64,000 nucleotides of DNA from positions 51,234 through 115,233 of the forward strand of contig JAVBKZ010000061.1 of assembly GCA_031553755.1 (NCBI GenBank), given 5' to 3'. This document shows, one piece after another, positions 56,007-63,985 of this stretch; position 1 is the stretch's first letter, and each line of letters begins with the position of its first letter. The notes below the pieces were generated by a model. It ran no database searches and had not been told where the DNA came from. It saw only the letters and a list, made by a program, of their open reading frames with translations. The translations under genes were made by a program, and so were the position numbers. Source of the DNA: JAIRVZ01 sp031553755 (GTDB lineage: Bacteria > Bacteroidota > Bacteroidia > Bacteroidales > Azobacteroidaceae).

Positions 56007-59000
56007 TTAGAATACAACAGCTTTGAAAATTTCTTTACCTATAGCCACAATATATACGCCTTGCGCTAAAGATATTTTAGTTTCAGTATCAGAAGAAATA
56101 CTTCCGCTCGCGACGATAGAACCTGTTGATGTATAAACATTGAATGTTTTTCCTATAGCATTTTCAATAACTAAACTTCCTTCGGAACCGGTAACCTTAA
56201 TAGCTGAGACTTTGCCGGTTTCCATATTGGTGGTTGATTGTCCGATACGCAACACAAAACGGTCATCAAACTTTCCGGCATCTGAATTGAAAGCATACGA
56301 ACTTTCATTCAGGTTGGTTGTACGATTAAGCGTTTTGTCGATCAAATCTACAGACATCCCTTCGGTTTCATTAGATAAAGCAATCGTAAATAAATCTGTC
56401 GCTCCGGCGTAATAACCTAATGGAATGATTCCTGTATTTAACGGACGTTCATTAATCGCGTAATTCACAGATGAATTATCTATGGAATAAAGTTGAGGAA
56501 TAGTGTTGTCGGTACTCATGAATTTCGCGGCATCACATTCCATATCATAATTCAAAGTCGCGGTTGGGTTAATTACAATCCTGGATTTATCACTTAATTC
56601 CTGATTTTTCAACATAAGGTTGATAAGTATTCTGTCTGTATTTTTTGCAGCTCTTAACTTTTCTTCAGTAGTAGTTCGTTCCTGTATTTCCGATGTCATT
56701 TGACGTCCGGCCGGCCTGAAAGTAATCGCCTCTAAATCTGCCGGCTTCTGAACAAAGAACGCTTCATAAGGACGCAAGATAAACTCATCATCAACAGGAG
56801 AATATGCGTCATAACGGCTGTAGTCCCTGTTCCAAACCGTAATAGGAGCGGTATAATCAATGCAACGGATATCGAAATAACTTGGATAAGGATTTCCCAC
56901 AAAGTTCCAGTTTTTATTTGCCGCGTTTTGTGCCGCGTATTCTTTTAATTGCGTTGATTTCGCGTCGGGTTCGAATAACCTGTTTTTAGAAGCGTTGGTC
57001 GCGTTCAATACTAAGTTACTTACATCGTTGCTACATTGGAAAATATAACCTTTTCCGGCACGAATCGTATCATTCGTCAGGTTTTTCCAACTATTTCCGG
57101 AGCCGGAAGTCGCGCGGGCACTGCCGTCGTATTCACGGAATACATATTGAATATCTTGGTCAATGGTGATATCCGAAAGCTTCACGTCAAACGGGAAAGA
57201 GAAATAATACCATCTGTTACCATATAACTGAAAATTCAGTTTACAATACTGGGCAGTCATGGAATTACATTCGCTGATTAAACTTGAAAATTGTCCAGTT
57301 TCTTCCCAATAATAATAAGGTCTTGCATTATAATTCATCACAAATTCATTGGTATTAAAAGGCGTGTTTCCATTTACAGTTAAACTGCCGCTTTGTAAAA
57401 TAGTAACACTCGGAGTTCCCAATGGACGGATATTGCTACTCAAAGTTAAGGCGCTGTTGATGGGTAAATGAGCAATTTCTTCATTGTAAGTGGTAATGTT
57501 TGTAAATTGTTTCCAATAATCAGCCAATTTATACATGGTTTCTCCCCATAATGGTACAACTAATTCGCATTTGGACTTATCTATATAACCAAAAGGATCC
57601 GAAGAAAGTATCGGAGGAGTTGGTTGTAAGCATGTAATTTTTTGAAGATTGGTACAATTGTAGAATGCTCCATAATAACTTTCAATAGTTATTAAGCCTG
57701 ATGGTAATGTAATTTGATTTAGGCTTACACAGTTTCGGAAAACATCACTACCTAAATAAGTTAACCCAGTCGGTAAATCTATTGATAATAATGAAGAACA
57801 ATTATAAAAAGTTTCATATTCAATTCTTGTAATATGATCGGGAATTATAACTTGAGTTAAAGTATAGCAACTATAAAAAAGCATATTTCCTATACTGGTG
57901 ACACTATTGGGGATTACTACTGATTGGAGAGAATGACAACTCGCAAAAGCAGCATTTCCAATTGTAGTAAGAGAATTAGGAAGTGTAATAGATACCAAAT
58001 TAGTACAATTGTCAAAAGCTGAATTTCCTAATGTTTTCAATGAGTTAGGAAAGTCGATTGAATAAAAATTATAACAATAATAAAAAGCGGAATTTTTTAT
58101 TTCTTCCAATGTTGATGGAAATTCAGGTACAGATAAAGCATAACATCCGTAAAATGTTTGAGAACCTATTTTCTTTAAGTTGGCAGGTAACTTTACTTCA
58201 AGCAATCCGCTTTTTCCGTAAAATAATTGATCGGGCAGTTCTGTGTTCGTACATCCCGACATATCAACAGAAATAAGCGAAGTCATATCATTTTTAATCC
58301 GGTTGAAATCGGTTGAATTCAAAGTACCTGATACCTTTAATATATTTACATCACTTACCAATGTTACATGTTCCAACAATTTTTCTCCCAACGTTCCGGC
58401 AGTCGTTACATTTACTTCAACCGTTTTGGGAGAATTGCCACCGATAATAATTTTGGTTTTCCAATAGTTCGCGGCTTTGTAGGCTGCAACCGCGGTTTCC
58501 GGAACATAAACAACTTTTACATTTCCGATACTGTAAGAATCTCCGAGAGTAGGTGGCGTGGTTGCTAATGCTTTACATGTAGTTAGTTTATTGCAACCAT
58601 TAAATGCATAGTATTCGACACTTGTTATTGTTGACGGAAGTGTTAATTCTCCGGTTAAATTATAACAATTTTGGAAAGCATAACTTTTTATAGATTGTAA
58701 TCCTTCCTTAAAATTAACTTTAGTTAAAGAAGAACAATTATAAAAAGCATTACCCTCTATAGAAGTAAGAGACGCAGGTAAAGTTAATTCTCCTGATAGA
58801 GAAGAACAACCACTAAAAGCCGATTCTCCAATGGATAATAAACCTTCAGGAAAAGTTACTTTTGTTAATGATTTGCAATTATAAAAAGCAGTGTATTCTA
58901 TGGTTGTAAGCTGGCTTGGGAAGATAATTTCTCCTGATAATGAAGTGCAACCATAAAAAGCCTGATACTTTATTGTTGTCAAATTGCTTGGGAAGTTAAC

Positions 59001-59384
59001 ATGCTTTAATGAAGTACAGTTATAAAATGAACTATAGCCAATTTCAGTGATAACATCGGGCAAAACAACATCTTCTAATGTGCTTTTTCCACTAAAAGCG
59101 CTACTTGGTAGTTTATTATTTGAAATTGTAGCCACAGAAATGTCTAAATATTTCAATTTAGTTACATTATTCCTTATTGTTGAGAAATCCGTACTATTCA
59201 GAAATCCTGTCAATTTTAGGCTCGTGATAGTGTCCTTTTGTTGCTGGGTAAGGATAGATGAGAGGGTTCCCGCGGTAGGAACGTTGATTGTGTTAGCATA
59301 GGTAATGCCACCTAAAACTTGAACATTGATTCCAAGAATCAATAACGCAATCATTGAGAGATTGATAAAGTAATGTGTTTTCAT
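56007..59384 (-). CDS. BspA-like leucine-rich repeat surface protein (1125 aa)
   Basis: After a signal peptide (1-28) come two blocks of BspA-type LRR_5 repeats of about 23 residues (AFYNCTSLKHVNFPSNLTTI type), at about 94-270 and 382-585. Each block begins with a related cap (TAGTL...LNSTDF at 34-70 and 328-362) and ends with a TPP-containing cap, so the N-terminal half arose by internal duplication. The later part (650-1050) is beta-rich and resembles other Bacteroidetes surface proteins. The final 65 residues (NVYTSTGSIVAS, GVYIVAIGKEIFKAVVF) look like a short T9SS-type tail. BspA proteins bind host or matrix proteins. It is first gene of the three-gene operon. Confidence 0.85.
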   Translation of the reverse strand: MKTHYFINLSMIALLILGINVQVLGGITYANTINVPTAGTLSSILTQQQKDTITSLKLTGFLNSTDFSTIRNNVTKLKYLDISVATISNNKLPSSAFSGKSTLEDVVLPDVITEIGYSSFYNCTSLKHVNFPSNLTTIKYQAFYGCTSLSGEIIFPSQLTTIEYTAFYNCKSLTKVTFPEGLLSIGESAFSGCSSLSGELTLPASLTSIEGNAFYNCSSLTKVNFKEGLQSIKSYAFQNCYNLTGELTLPSTITSVEYYAFNGCNKLTTCKALATTPPTLGDSYSIGNVKVVYVPETAVAAYKAANYWKTKIIIGGNSPKTVEVNVTTAGTLGEKLLEHVTLVSDVNILKVSGTLNSTDFNRIKNDMTSLISVDMSGCTNTELPDQLFYGKSGLLEVKLPANLKKIGSQTFYGCYALSVPEFPSTLEEIKNSAFYYCYNFYSIDFPNSLKTLGNSAFDNCTNLVSITLPNSLTTIGNAAFASCHSLQSVVIPNSVTSIGNMLFYSCYTLTQVIIPDHITRIEYETFYNCSSLLSIDLPTGLTYLGSDVFRNCVSLNQITLPSGLITIESYYGAFYNCTNLQKITCLQPTPPILSSDPFGYIDKSKCELVVPLWGETMYKLADYWKQFTNITTYNEEIAHLPINSALTLSSNIRPLGTPSVTILQSGSLTVNGNTPFNTNEFVMNYNARPYYYWEETGQFSSLISECNSMTAQYCKLNFQLYGNRWYYFSFPFDVKLSDITIDQDIQYVFREYDGSARATSGSGNSWKNLTNDTIRAGKGYIFQCSNDVSNLVLNATNASKNRLFEPDAKSTQLKEYAAQNAANKNWNFVGNPYPSYFDIRCIDYTAPITVWNRDYSRYDAYSPVDDEFILRPYEAFFVQKPADLEAITFRPAGRQMTSEIQERTTTEEKLRAAKNTDRILINLMLKNQELSDKSRIVINPTATLNYDMECDAAKFMSTDNTIPQLYSIDNSSVNYAINERPLNTGIIPLGYYAGATDLFTIALSNETEGMSVDLIDKTLNRTTNLNESSYAFNSDAGKFDDRFVLRIGQSTTNMETGKVSAIKVTGSEGSLVIENAIGKTFNVYTSTGSIVASGSISSDTETKISLAQGVYIVAIGKEIFKAVVF

Positions 59385-59733
59385 CTAAATATTTGTTATG
59401 TTTTAATAATATTTTACTTCGCTTTTTTCTTTCTTATAGAATTATATTGTTATTTCACTATGATTTTTAACCGATGAAATTGCTTAAACACAGCATAAGA
59501 TTGTTGTAAGTAGTAATTTTTGTTTCATATTTTATTGAATATTTCCGCCCCCAACCCCCAAAGAAGCAATTATTTTAAAAAAGAAAGTGTGGGATTGTTA
59601 GTTCTATTCGATGTTCAGGCTTGTTTTATTCCTGTACTTAATGTTAATTTGCTAGATTTCCACCCGGAAATAAAACTAAACACTTTCAGAAAATTATAAC
59701 ATAGTCTATGTTATTTGCATGATCAGTTTGGAA
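59385..59733. other. 349-bp intergenic region with a relic leader copy
   Basis: It contains the duplicated leader described separately (59484-59690) and AT-rich sequence. I see no good promoter consensus for the 59384 operon. Confidence 0.5.
59484..59690 (-). pseudogene. Truncated duplicate of the 63311 gene leader and signal peptide
   Basis: On the minus strand ATG 59528 starts MKQKLLLTTILCCV and stops at 59484; this is the signal-peptide start of the gene at 63311 (MKQKLLLTAILCCALLQ). Positions 59489-59603 align with 63272-63389 almost base for base, and 59647-59690 matches 63641-63682. The C-tract is 8 nt (CCGCCCCC) here against 11 there. The rest of the gene is absent. Confidence 0.8.
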
Positions 59734-61242
59734 TCACTTAACAATAATTTTCATTGTCTTATTATTGATTTTAATAATGTAAATACCTGCAGGCAAATTG
59801 ATGTTCTCGTTTCCATTTATTTCGGAATTATATATTTTTTGACCTGATATATTGAAAATTGAAACCAAAACAGATTGTCCTTGTGTTGTGATACAGATCT
59901 CACCCTTGATTGCCTGGATTAAAATGTTGTCACTTTTTATTAATTCGATAGCATTGGCGGTATTTTCCACCTTATAGCTTAACGTAACCGTTTGTTCGCG
60001 CGATTCAACAGAATGTAACATTACATAATAAGTACTGTTTTGATTCGTTTGGAAACTAGCACCACTCAAACTATTTTCAGGTGTTAGTTTACATACTTCA
60101 TTTCCAACTTCATCGAATACCTGAACAATACAGGGGACATCGGTTTTCCAAAACAAATTATTTCCGCTCAAAGCATTCAATTTGTAAAAATGAATTTCAT
60201 CGGCTGCCGGTTTATTTTTTGTTACAGGATTATTTTCAAAAATTTCTTCTGCCGAAATTTCTATGCTACGTCCTTCTTCAAATTCATTGGAAGATATAAT
60301 ACTCCAATTGTTGTAAGTATCTTTAAATCTGATATTAAAGAAATTTTTCGATGAATAATAAATTAGCGCTTTCCCACCGAGAATATCGGGCATAAATACA
60401 AAAGACTGAGGCGTACATTTTACCGGAATATTTCCCAATTCAAATATCATATCTTTGAATTCAGCGGGATTGATTGGCTCTATATTTACAATAGTTTTTA
60501 AATTTATTGCATCATTCCACCAATATTCATACTGAGTAATTTTATTATCAACAGGATTCATTTTGGTTCGATAAAAATATTGTGTAACAGGCGAACTCCA
60601 AGTCCCTTTTGTATCTTTCGTCCGGAAATTGAAATGATGAATACCTTCACATAACGAGTTGACATCAAGATTCAGATTGACAATACTATTCGTTGAATTT
60701 TCGGTTGTTCTGTTGGCATAATTTTTATCTATCCAATATTCGTATTGGGTAATTTTATTATTAACAAGATTCATTTTGGTACGATAAAAATACTGTGTGA
60801 CAGGAGAACTCCAGTTTCCGTTAGTATCTTTTGCCCGGAAATTATAAAAATGAATACCTTCACATAACGAGTTGACATCCAGATTCAGATTGACAATACC
60901 ATTTGTTGAATTTTCATTTGTTCTGTTGGTGTAATTTTTATCTATCCAATATTCGTATTGAACGATTTTATTATCGACAGGGTTCATTTTGGTCCGATAA
61001 AAATACTGAGTGAGAGGAGAACTCCAACTTCCTTTTGTGTCTTTTGCCCGGAAATTGTAAAAATGAATGCCTTCACTAAGCCCGGAAACATCTAATGTTA
61101 AAGAAATATTCCGATCTGTGGTCGTAATTTGAGTTCTTTCTGTACTCTGATAATCAAACCAATACTCATATCCTGTTATATTTTGTCCTAAAAGATGAAA
61201 TAAGGGACAAAATAATATCAGCAATAATGTTATTTTTTTCAT
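59734..61242 (-). CDS. T9SS cargo protein with 71-aa tandem repeats
   Basis: The 502-aa protein has a signal peptide ending at LLGQ, then three near-identical 71-residue repeats (25-95, 96-166, 167-237), each starting YEYW and containing EGIHFYNFRAKD and QYFYRTKMN. A diverged fourth repeat starts at 238. A beta domain (about 345-430) and a T9SS type A sorting domain (about 435-502; VSIFNISGQKIYNSEI) follow. Repeats 2 and 3 are nearly identical, suggesting recent expansion. The function is unknown; the EYW/RAKD motif recurs in Bacteroidetes surface proteins. It follows the beta-helix gene by 12 bp. Confidence 0.85.
   Translation of the reverse strand: MKKITLLLILFCPLFHLLGQNITGYEYWFDYQSTERTQITTTDRNISLTLDVSGLSEGIHFYNFRAKDTKGSWSSPLTQYFYRTKMNPVDNKIVQYEYWIDKNYTNRTNENSTNGIVNLNLDVNSLCEGIHFYNFRAKDTNGNWSSPVTQYFYRTKMNLVNNKITQYEYWIDKNYANRTTENSTNSIVNLNLDVNSLCEGIHHFNFRTKDTKGTWSSPVTQYFYRTKMNPVDNKITQYEYWWNDAINLKTIVNIEPINPAEFKDMIFELGNIPVKCTPQSFVFMPDILGGKALIYYSSKNFFNIRFKDTYNNWSIISSNEFEEGRSIEISAEEIFENNPVTKNKPAADEIHFYKLNALSGNNLFWKTDVPCIVQVFDEVGNEVCKLTPENSLSGASFQTNQNSTYYVMLHSVESREQTVTLSYKVENTANAIELIKSDNILIQAIKGEICITTQGQSVLVSIFNISGQKIYNSEINGNENINLPAGIYIIKINNKTMKIIVK
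60532..61170 (-). repeat. Three tandem 213-bp coding repeats
   Basis: Three 213-bp units (61170-60958, 60957-60745, 60744-60532) encode the 71-aa repeats. The last two are the most alike. They could recombine to change the copy number. Confidence 0.85.
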
Positions 61243-61254
61243 ATTTTGGTTCGG

Positions 61255-62268
61255 TTATTTTTGTGCTTCAACGGTAATATTTACTTTCAATTTGCCATCG
61301 ACAGACGATTTGGCGTCAATTGATTTTGCCGTGATTTGCGGATTGGTAGGAATATCAGAGAAAGGAGTTTCTCCACCATAAATACCTACTTGAGTACCAT
61401 CTGTTCCTAAATAGGTAGTTTTAGCGTCATCCGTGAGTTCGTAGGTTTCGGTGTCGGAATAAGAATTAGTATCAATTTCTTTTCCAAAAATTAGATTGCT
61501 ATTTGATTGAATATTGGCAGACTGTACTACGACTCCAATTATACCGCTTCCATTAAAAAAAATATTATTATAGGCAGTAGAACTAAATGATAAATTCCCA
61601 TTTCTATTGGCGCAAAAATTACCTTTACAGATACCTGTTATGATGTTATTTCTAAACAAAGCTATGCTAACATCACTAACATCAAACAAAAGACAATTTT
61701 CAATTACCAAAGAAGAATTTGTGGTACTATAAGTATAAATTGATCCTATTATTGAGTTTTTGCAGTAGAAATTTTCAGCACTTGCATCAGGAGAAAGATT
61801 TCTTTTTATCTGGCACTGGTCTATTGTGCAATTTTTAGATTGACCATAAAAAGAAATATTTTCCATCCGACATTTTTTTAATGTAAAAGCTATAATAGAA
61901 GATTTAATCTCAATATATCCACTATAGATACCTTCAATAACTAAGCCTTCAATACCGCTTTCTAATGATATATATATGTCTCCTATTACAGTCGGAAATC
62001 TCTCTTTTTCCACATCAGTAATATATCCTGCACCTTGCAATTTCACGGCTTTGTTGATTGTGGTTCCTTCAAAAGTACCTGCCGATAACGTAATCAAATC
62101 TCCATGGTCGGCTGCTACCATGGCATTTATCAATGCTTCTTTACCATAAAACACTTGCAAATCATCGCCATGTTGCAATGTCGCCAATTGTACTTCTTGT
62201 GAATAGGCGTTTTGCACTCCCATTAACAATGTGACAAAAAAAGTTAGTTTTAGAATTAAATTTTTCAT
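61255..62268 (-). CDS. Exported right-handed beta-helix protein
   Basis: The 337-aa protein has a signal peptide ending near NAYSQE. An opening NAMVAADHGDLITLSAGTFE motif is typical of parallel beta-helix (pectate-lyase-like or NosD-like) proteins, and short coil repeats such as IEGLVIEGIYSGYIEIKSS and NSSLVIENCLLFDVSD follow. The C-terminal 60 residues do not resemble a T9SS tail. No lyase catalytic residues are identifiable. It may bind or process carbohydrate. It is cotranscribed with the 71-aa-repeat gene (12-bp gap). Confidence 0.7.
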   Translation of the reverse strand: MKNLILKLTFFVTLLMGVQNAYSQEVQLATLQHGDDLQVFYGKEALINAMVAADHGDLITLSAGTFEGTTINKAVKLQGAGYITDVEKERFPTVIGDIYISLESGIEGLVIEGIYSGYIEIKSSIIAFTLKKCRMENISFYGQSKNCTIDQCQIKRNLSPDASAENFYCKNSIIGSIYTYSTTNSSLVIENCLLFDVSDVSIALFRNNIITGICKGNFCANRNGNLSFSSTAYNNIFFNGSGIIGVVVQSANIQSNSNLIFGKEIDTNSYSDTETYELTDDAKTTYLGTDGTQVGIYGGETPFSDIPTNPQITAKSIDAKSSVDGKLKVNITVEAQK

Positions 62269-62501
62269 TTTTGTTATTTTAAAATTAATAATACTATGAA
62301 TTCATCTCGACTTTTATCAAACACGGAGTGGAAGGAGTTTATTTCACGGAGTATCTCGTCTCTTATATACCTAAATCTACTCTGTGAATAATTACTCCGT
62401 GTAACTCTGTGTTTAAATTCTATTATTTTAGATCTTTGGGGAAAAGTCAAGATGACTTCTCTTTTATAACTACAAAGAAATTATTTTACGTCAAACTTAC
62501 T
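62269..62501. repeat. Intergenic CACGGAGT inverted repeats
   Basis: Variants of CACGGAGT and ACTCCGTG/ACTCTGTG occur at 62318-62328, 62344-62352, 62378-62386, 62392-62402 and 62402-62413, in both orientations. They look like remnants of an intergenic palindromic repeat. No coding sequence is present. Confidence 0.5.
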
Positions 62502-63311
62502 TTATTTTACTATGATCTTCTCTTGACTTAACTGTTTTCCATTTACTTCAATTGTGAAAATATAAGTGCCGGAAAGTAATTTGTTGGTTTGATATTGTAT
62601 CGAATTTTCGTTTCCCTGTATTCTCAATTTATCGACAATTTTTCCCGATAAATCGGTTATACAAAGATTTCCTGCAGATGCTCCTTGTAAATCATAACTG
62701 ATATTGACAAATTCACTGGCAGGATTGGGGAACGTATTTATTTTACTTAATGCCGACATTTGAAGATTAGAGCTACCTCCTTTTTTAATTAAATAAATAT
62801 CAGAATTATAAGCTACATTACTAACACTTAAATAGTTTTTATTTCCCATTTCAATTAAAGACATATATATACCTTCATTTCCCTGTTGAAAAAATAAAAC
62901 TTTACCTTCTTCATTAACAATCGCTCCAAAATTTTCTCCGTAAAGAAAAAATTCGAATAAATCATCATCATTAAATAGATGTTGAGTTATGAATACTTCC
63001 TTATCTCCCATTTGAGGTATATAAATACAATCAAAGTTTCTTGCACCTGCCATTAAGGTAGTTGTATTTATTGTTTTGTATAAAGTAAAATCATCGTTAA
63101 ATATCTCCATCTGGGAATACCATGTACTTCCATTACTAATTTGTTTTGTGAAAAAATATTTAACATCCTTCATACAATAGTCGCTCAAACCACTGTTTCC
63201 GCCGTATGAATGTGTATAATTTTTCACAAATTCTAGCACAGGTTCTTCAGAATAACTTTGTTGTAGTAATGCACAGCATAAGATTGCTGTAAGTAGTAAT
63301 TTTTGTTTCAT
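62502..63311 (-). CDS. T9SS cargo protein with long, repeat-bearing leader
   Basis: The 269-aa protein has a signal peptide (MKQKLLLTAILCCALLQQSYS), a beta-rich middle (about 25-190) with no recognised family, and a T9SS type A sorting domain (about 192-269; NTFPNPASEFVNISYDL, ITDLSGKIVDKL, LLSGTYIFTIEVNGK). It is exported across the outer membrane and anchored or released. The gene is the only one with a full-consensus promoter in this block, about 400 nt upstream. Its leader has a poly-G tract and a terminator-like hairpin. Confidence 0.82.
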   Translation of the reverse strand: MKQKLLLTAILCCALLQQSYSEEPVLEFVKNYTHSYGGNSGLSDYCMKDVKYFFTKQISNGSTWYSQMEIFNDDFTLYKTINTTTLMAGARNFDCIYIPQMGDKEVFITQHLFNDDDLFEFFLYGENFGAIVNEEGKVLFFQQGNEGIYMSLIEMGNKNYLSVSNVAYNSDIYLIKKGGSSNLQMSALSKINTFPNPASEFVNISYDLQGASAGNLCITDLSGKIVDKLRIQGNENSIQYQTNKLLSGTYIFTIEVNGKQLSQEKIIVK

Positions 63312-63327
63312 ATTTTATTGAATATTT

Positions 63328-63338
63328 CCCCCCCCCCC
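63328..63338 (-). repeat. Poly-G (11 nt) tract just upstream of a start codon
   Basis: Eleven C on the plus strand read as G11 on the coding strand, 17-27 nt before ATG 63311. The duplicate leader has CCGCCCCC at the same place (59545-59552), so length has changed between copies. Confidence 0.85.
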
Positions 63339-63360
63339 AACCCCCTAAGAAGCGATTATT

Positions 63361-63447
63361 TTAAAAAAGAAAGTGTGGGATTGTTAGTTTATATCCAACG
63401 GAGATTCGGCAGAACCTGAGTACAGATAAAACAACAGTCCCACACTT
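63361..63447 (-). terminator. Terminator-like hairpin in the leader
   Basis: Arms 63428-63447 and 63371-63390 form a 10-bp perfect stem extended by about 8 further pairs with wobbles, closing a 37-nt loop. On the minus strand TCTTTTTT follows at once. It may be an attenuator for the 63311 gene or a terminator for an upstream transcript. Confidence 0.65.
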
Positions 63448-63454
63448 ACGGGCA

Positions 63455-63587
63455 GAGGATGTCGAAAAAAGTCTGTCATCCCGGCCTTGAGCCGGGATCT
63501 CCGAACAAATCATTGTTGATTTTCAATAGATTGCGGGTCAAGCCCGCGATGACAAAATGTTCATTAATGACTTTTCGGACAGCCTCC
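63455..63587. repeat. Dispersed palindromic element, copy B
   Basis: This is the reverse-orientation counterpart of 37034-37160, with inverted outer ends (GAGGATGTCGAAAAAAGTC / GACTTTTCGGACAGCCTC). Two inner GC-rich hairpins are each flanked by GTCAT/ATGAC. It lies inside the predicted leader of the 63311 gene. Confidence 0.85.
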
Positions 63588-63714
63588 TGCGCGAAGTGAT
63601 GGAGTCGTGTCGTGTCTTATTCGTACTTTAGAGGTAAAATTTGCTAGATTTCCACCCGGAATAAAAGCTAAACACTTTCAGTTACATATTTTTTTATTTT
63701 TCTTTCCTATTTTG

Positions 63715-63746
63715 CAAAAGTATGTTAATCGGCGTTATTTCCCAAA
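63715..63746 (-). promoter_or_regulatory. Promoter of the 62502-63311 gene
   Basis: On the minus strand TTTG (63743-63746) and TACTTTTG (63715-63722) are 20 nt apart, a full consensus match. Transcription would start near 63708, giving a leader of about 400 nt. Confidence 0.65.
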
Positions 63747-63887
63747 TAGCAATATATCGTATTTTATTCATTGTCCGTTTTTTCGAAATCAAAAGGCATC
63801 TTTTTGCATTTAATTATCATTTTTTTGAATTAAGTACTAATAAAAATTAAAATTTAAATAAGTATCCGTTATACTACCTAATTGCTC

Positions 63888-63985
63888 TGTCATCCCGTAC
63901 TTGATGCTGTCATCCTGAACTTGATTCAGGATCTCTTAATGAATTGCTGATTATCAATAGATTGCGGGTCAAGCCCGCAATGACA
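63888..63985. repeat. Dispersed palindromic element, copy C (diverged, no outer ends)
   Basis: It contains the paired hairpins (CCTGAACTTGATTCAGG and GCGGGTCAAGCCCGC) with GTCAT/ATGAC flanks, but not the outer TGTCC/GGACA ends. A half-unit (63888-63904) precedes it. It extends close to the window edge. Confidence 0.7.

Noticed and set aside
60532..61170. Tandem repeats considered as CRISPR or satellite
   Set aside because: The period is 213 bp, the frame is open throughout and the units encode a conserved 71-aa domain; no short repeat-spacer pattern exists.
63607..63813. 68-aa plus-strand frame in the right-hand intergenic region
   Set aside because: It runs across the conserved leader block and the minus-strand promoter and has no family resemblance.
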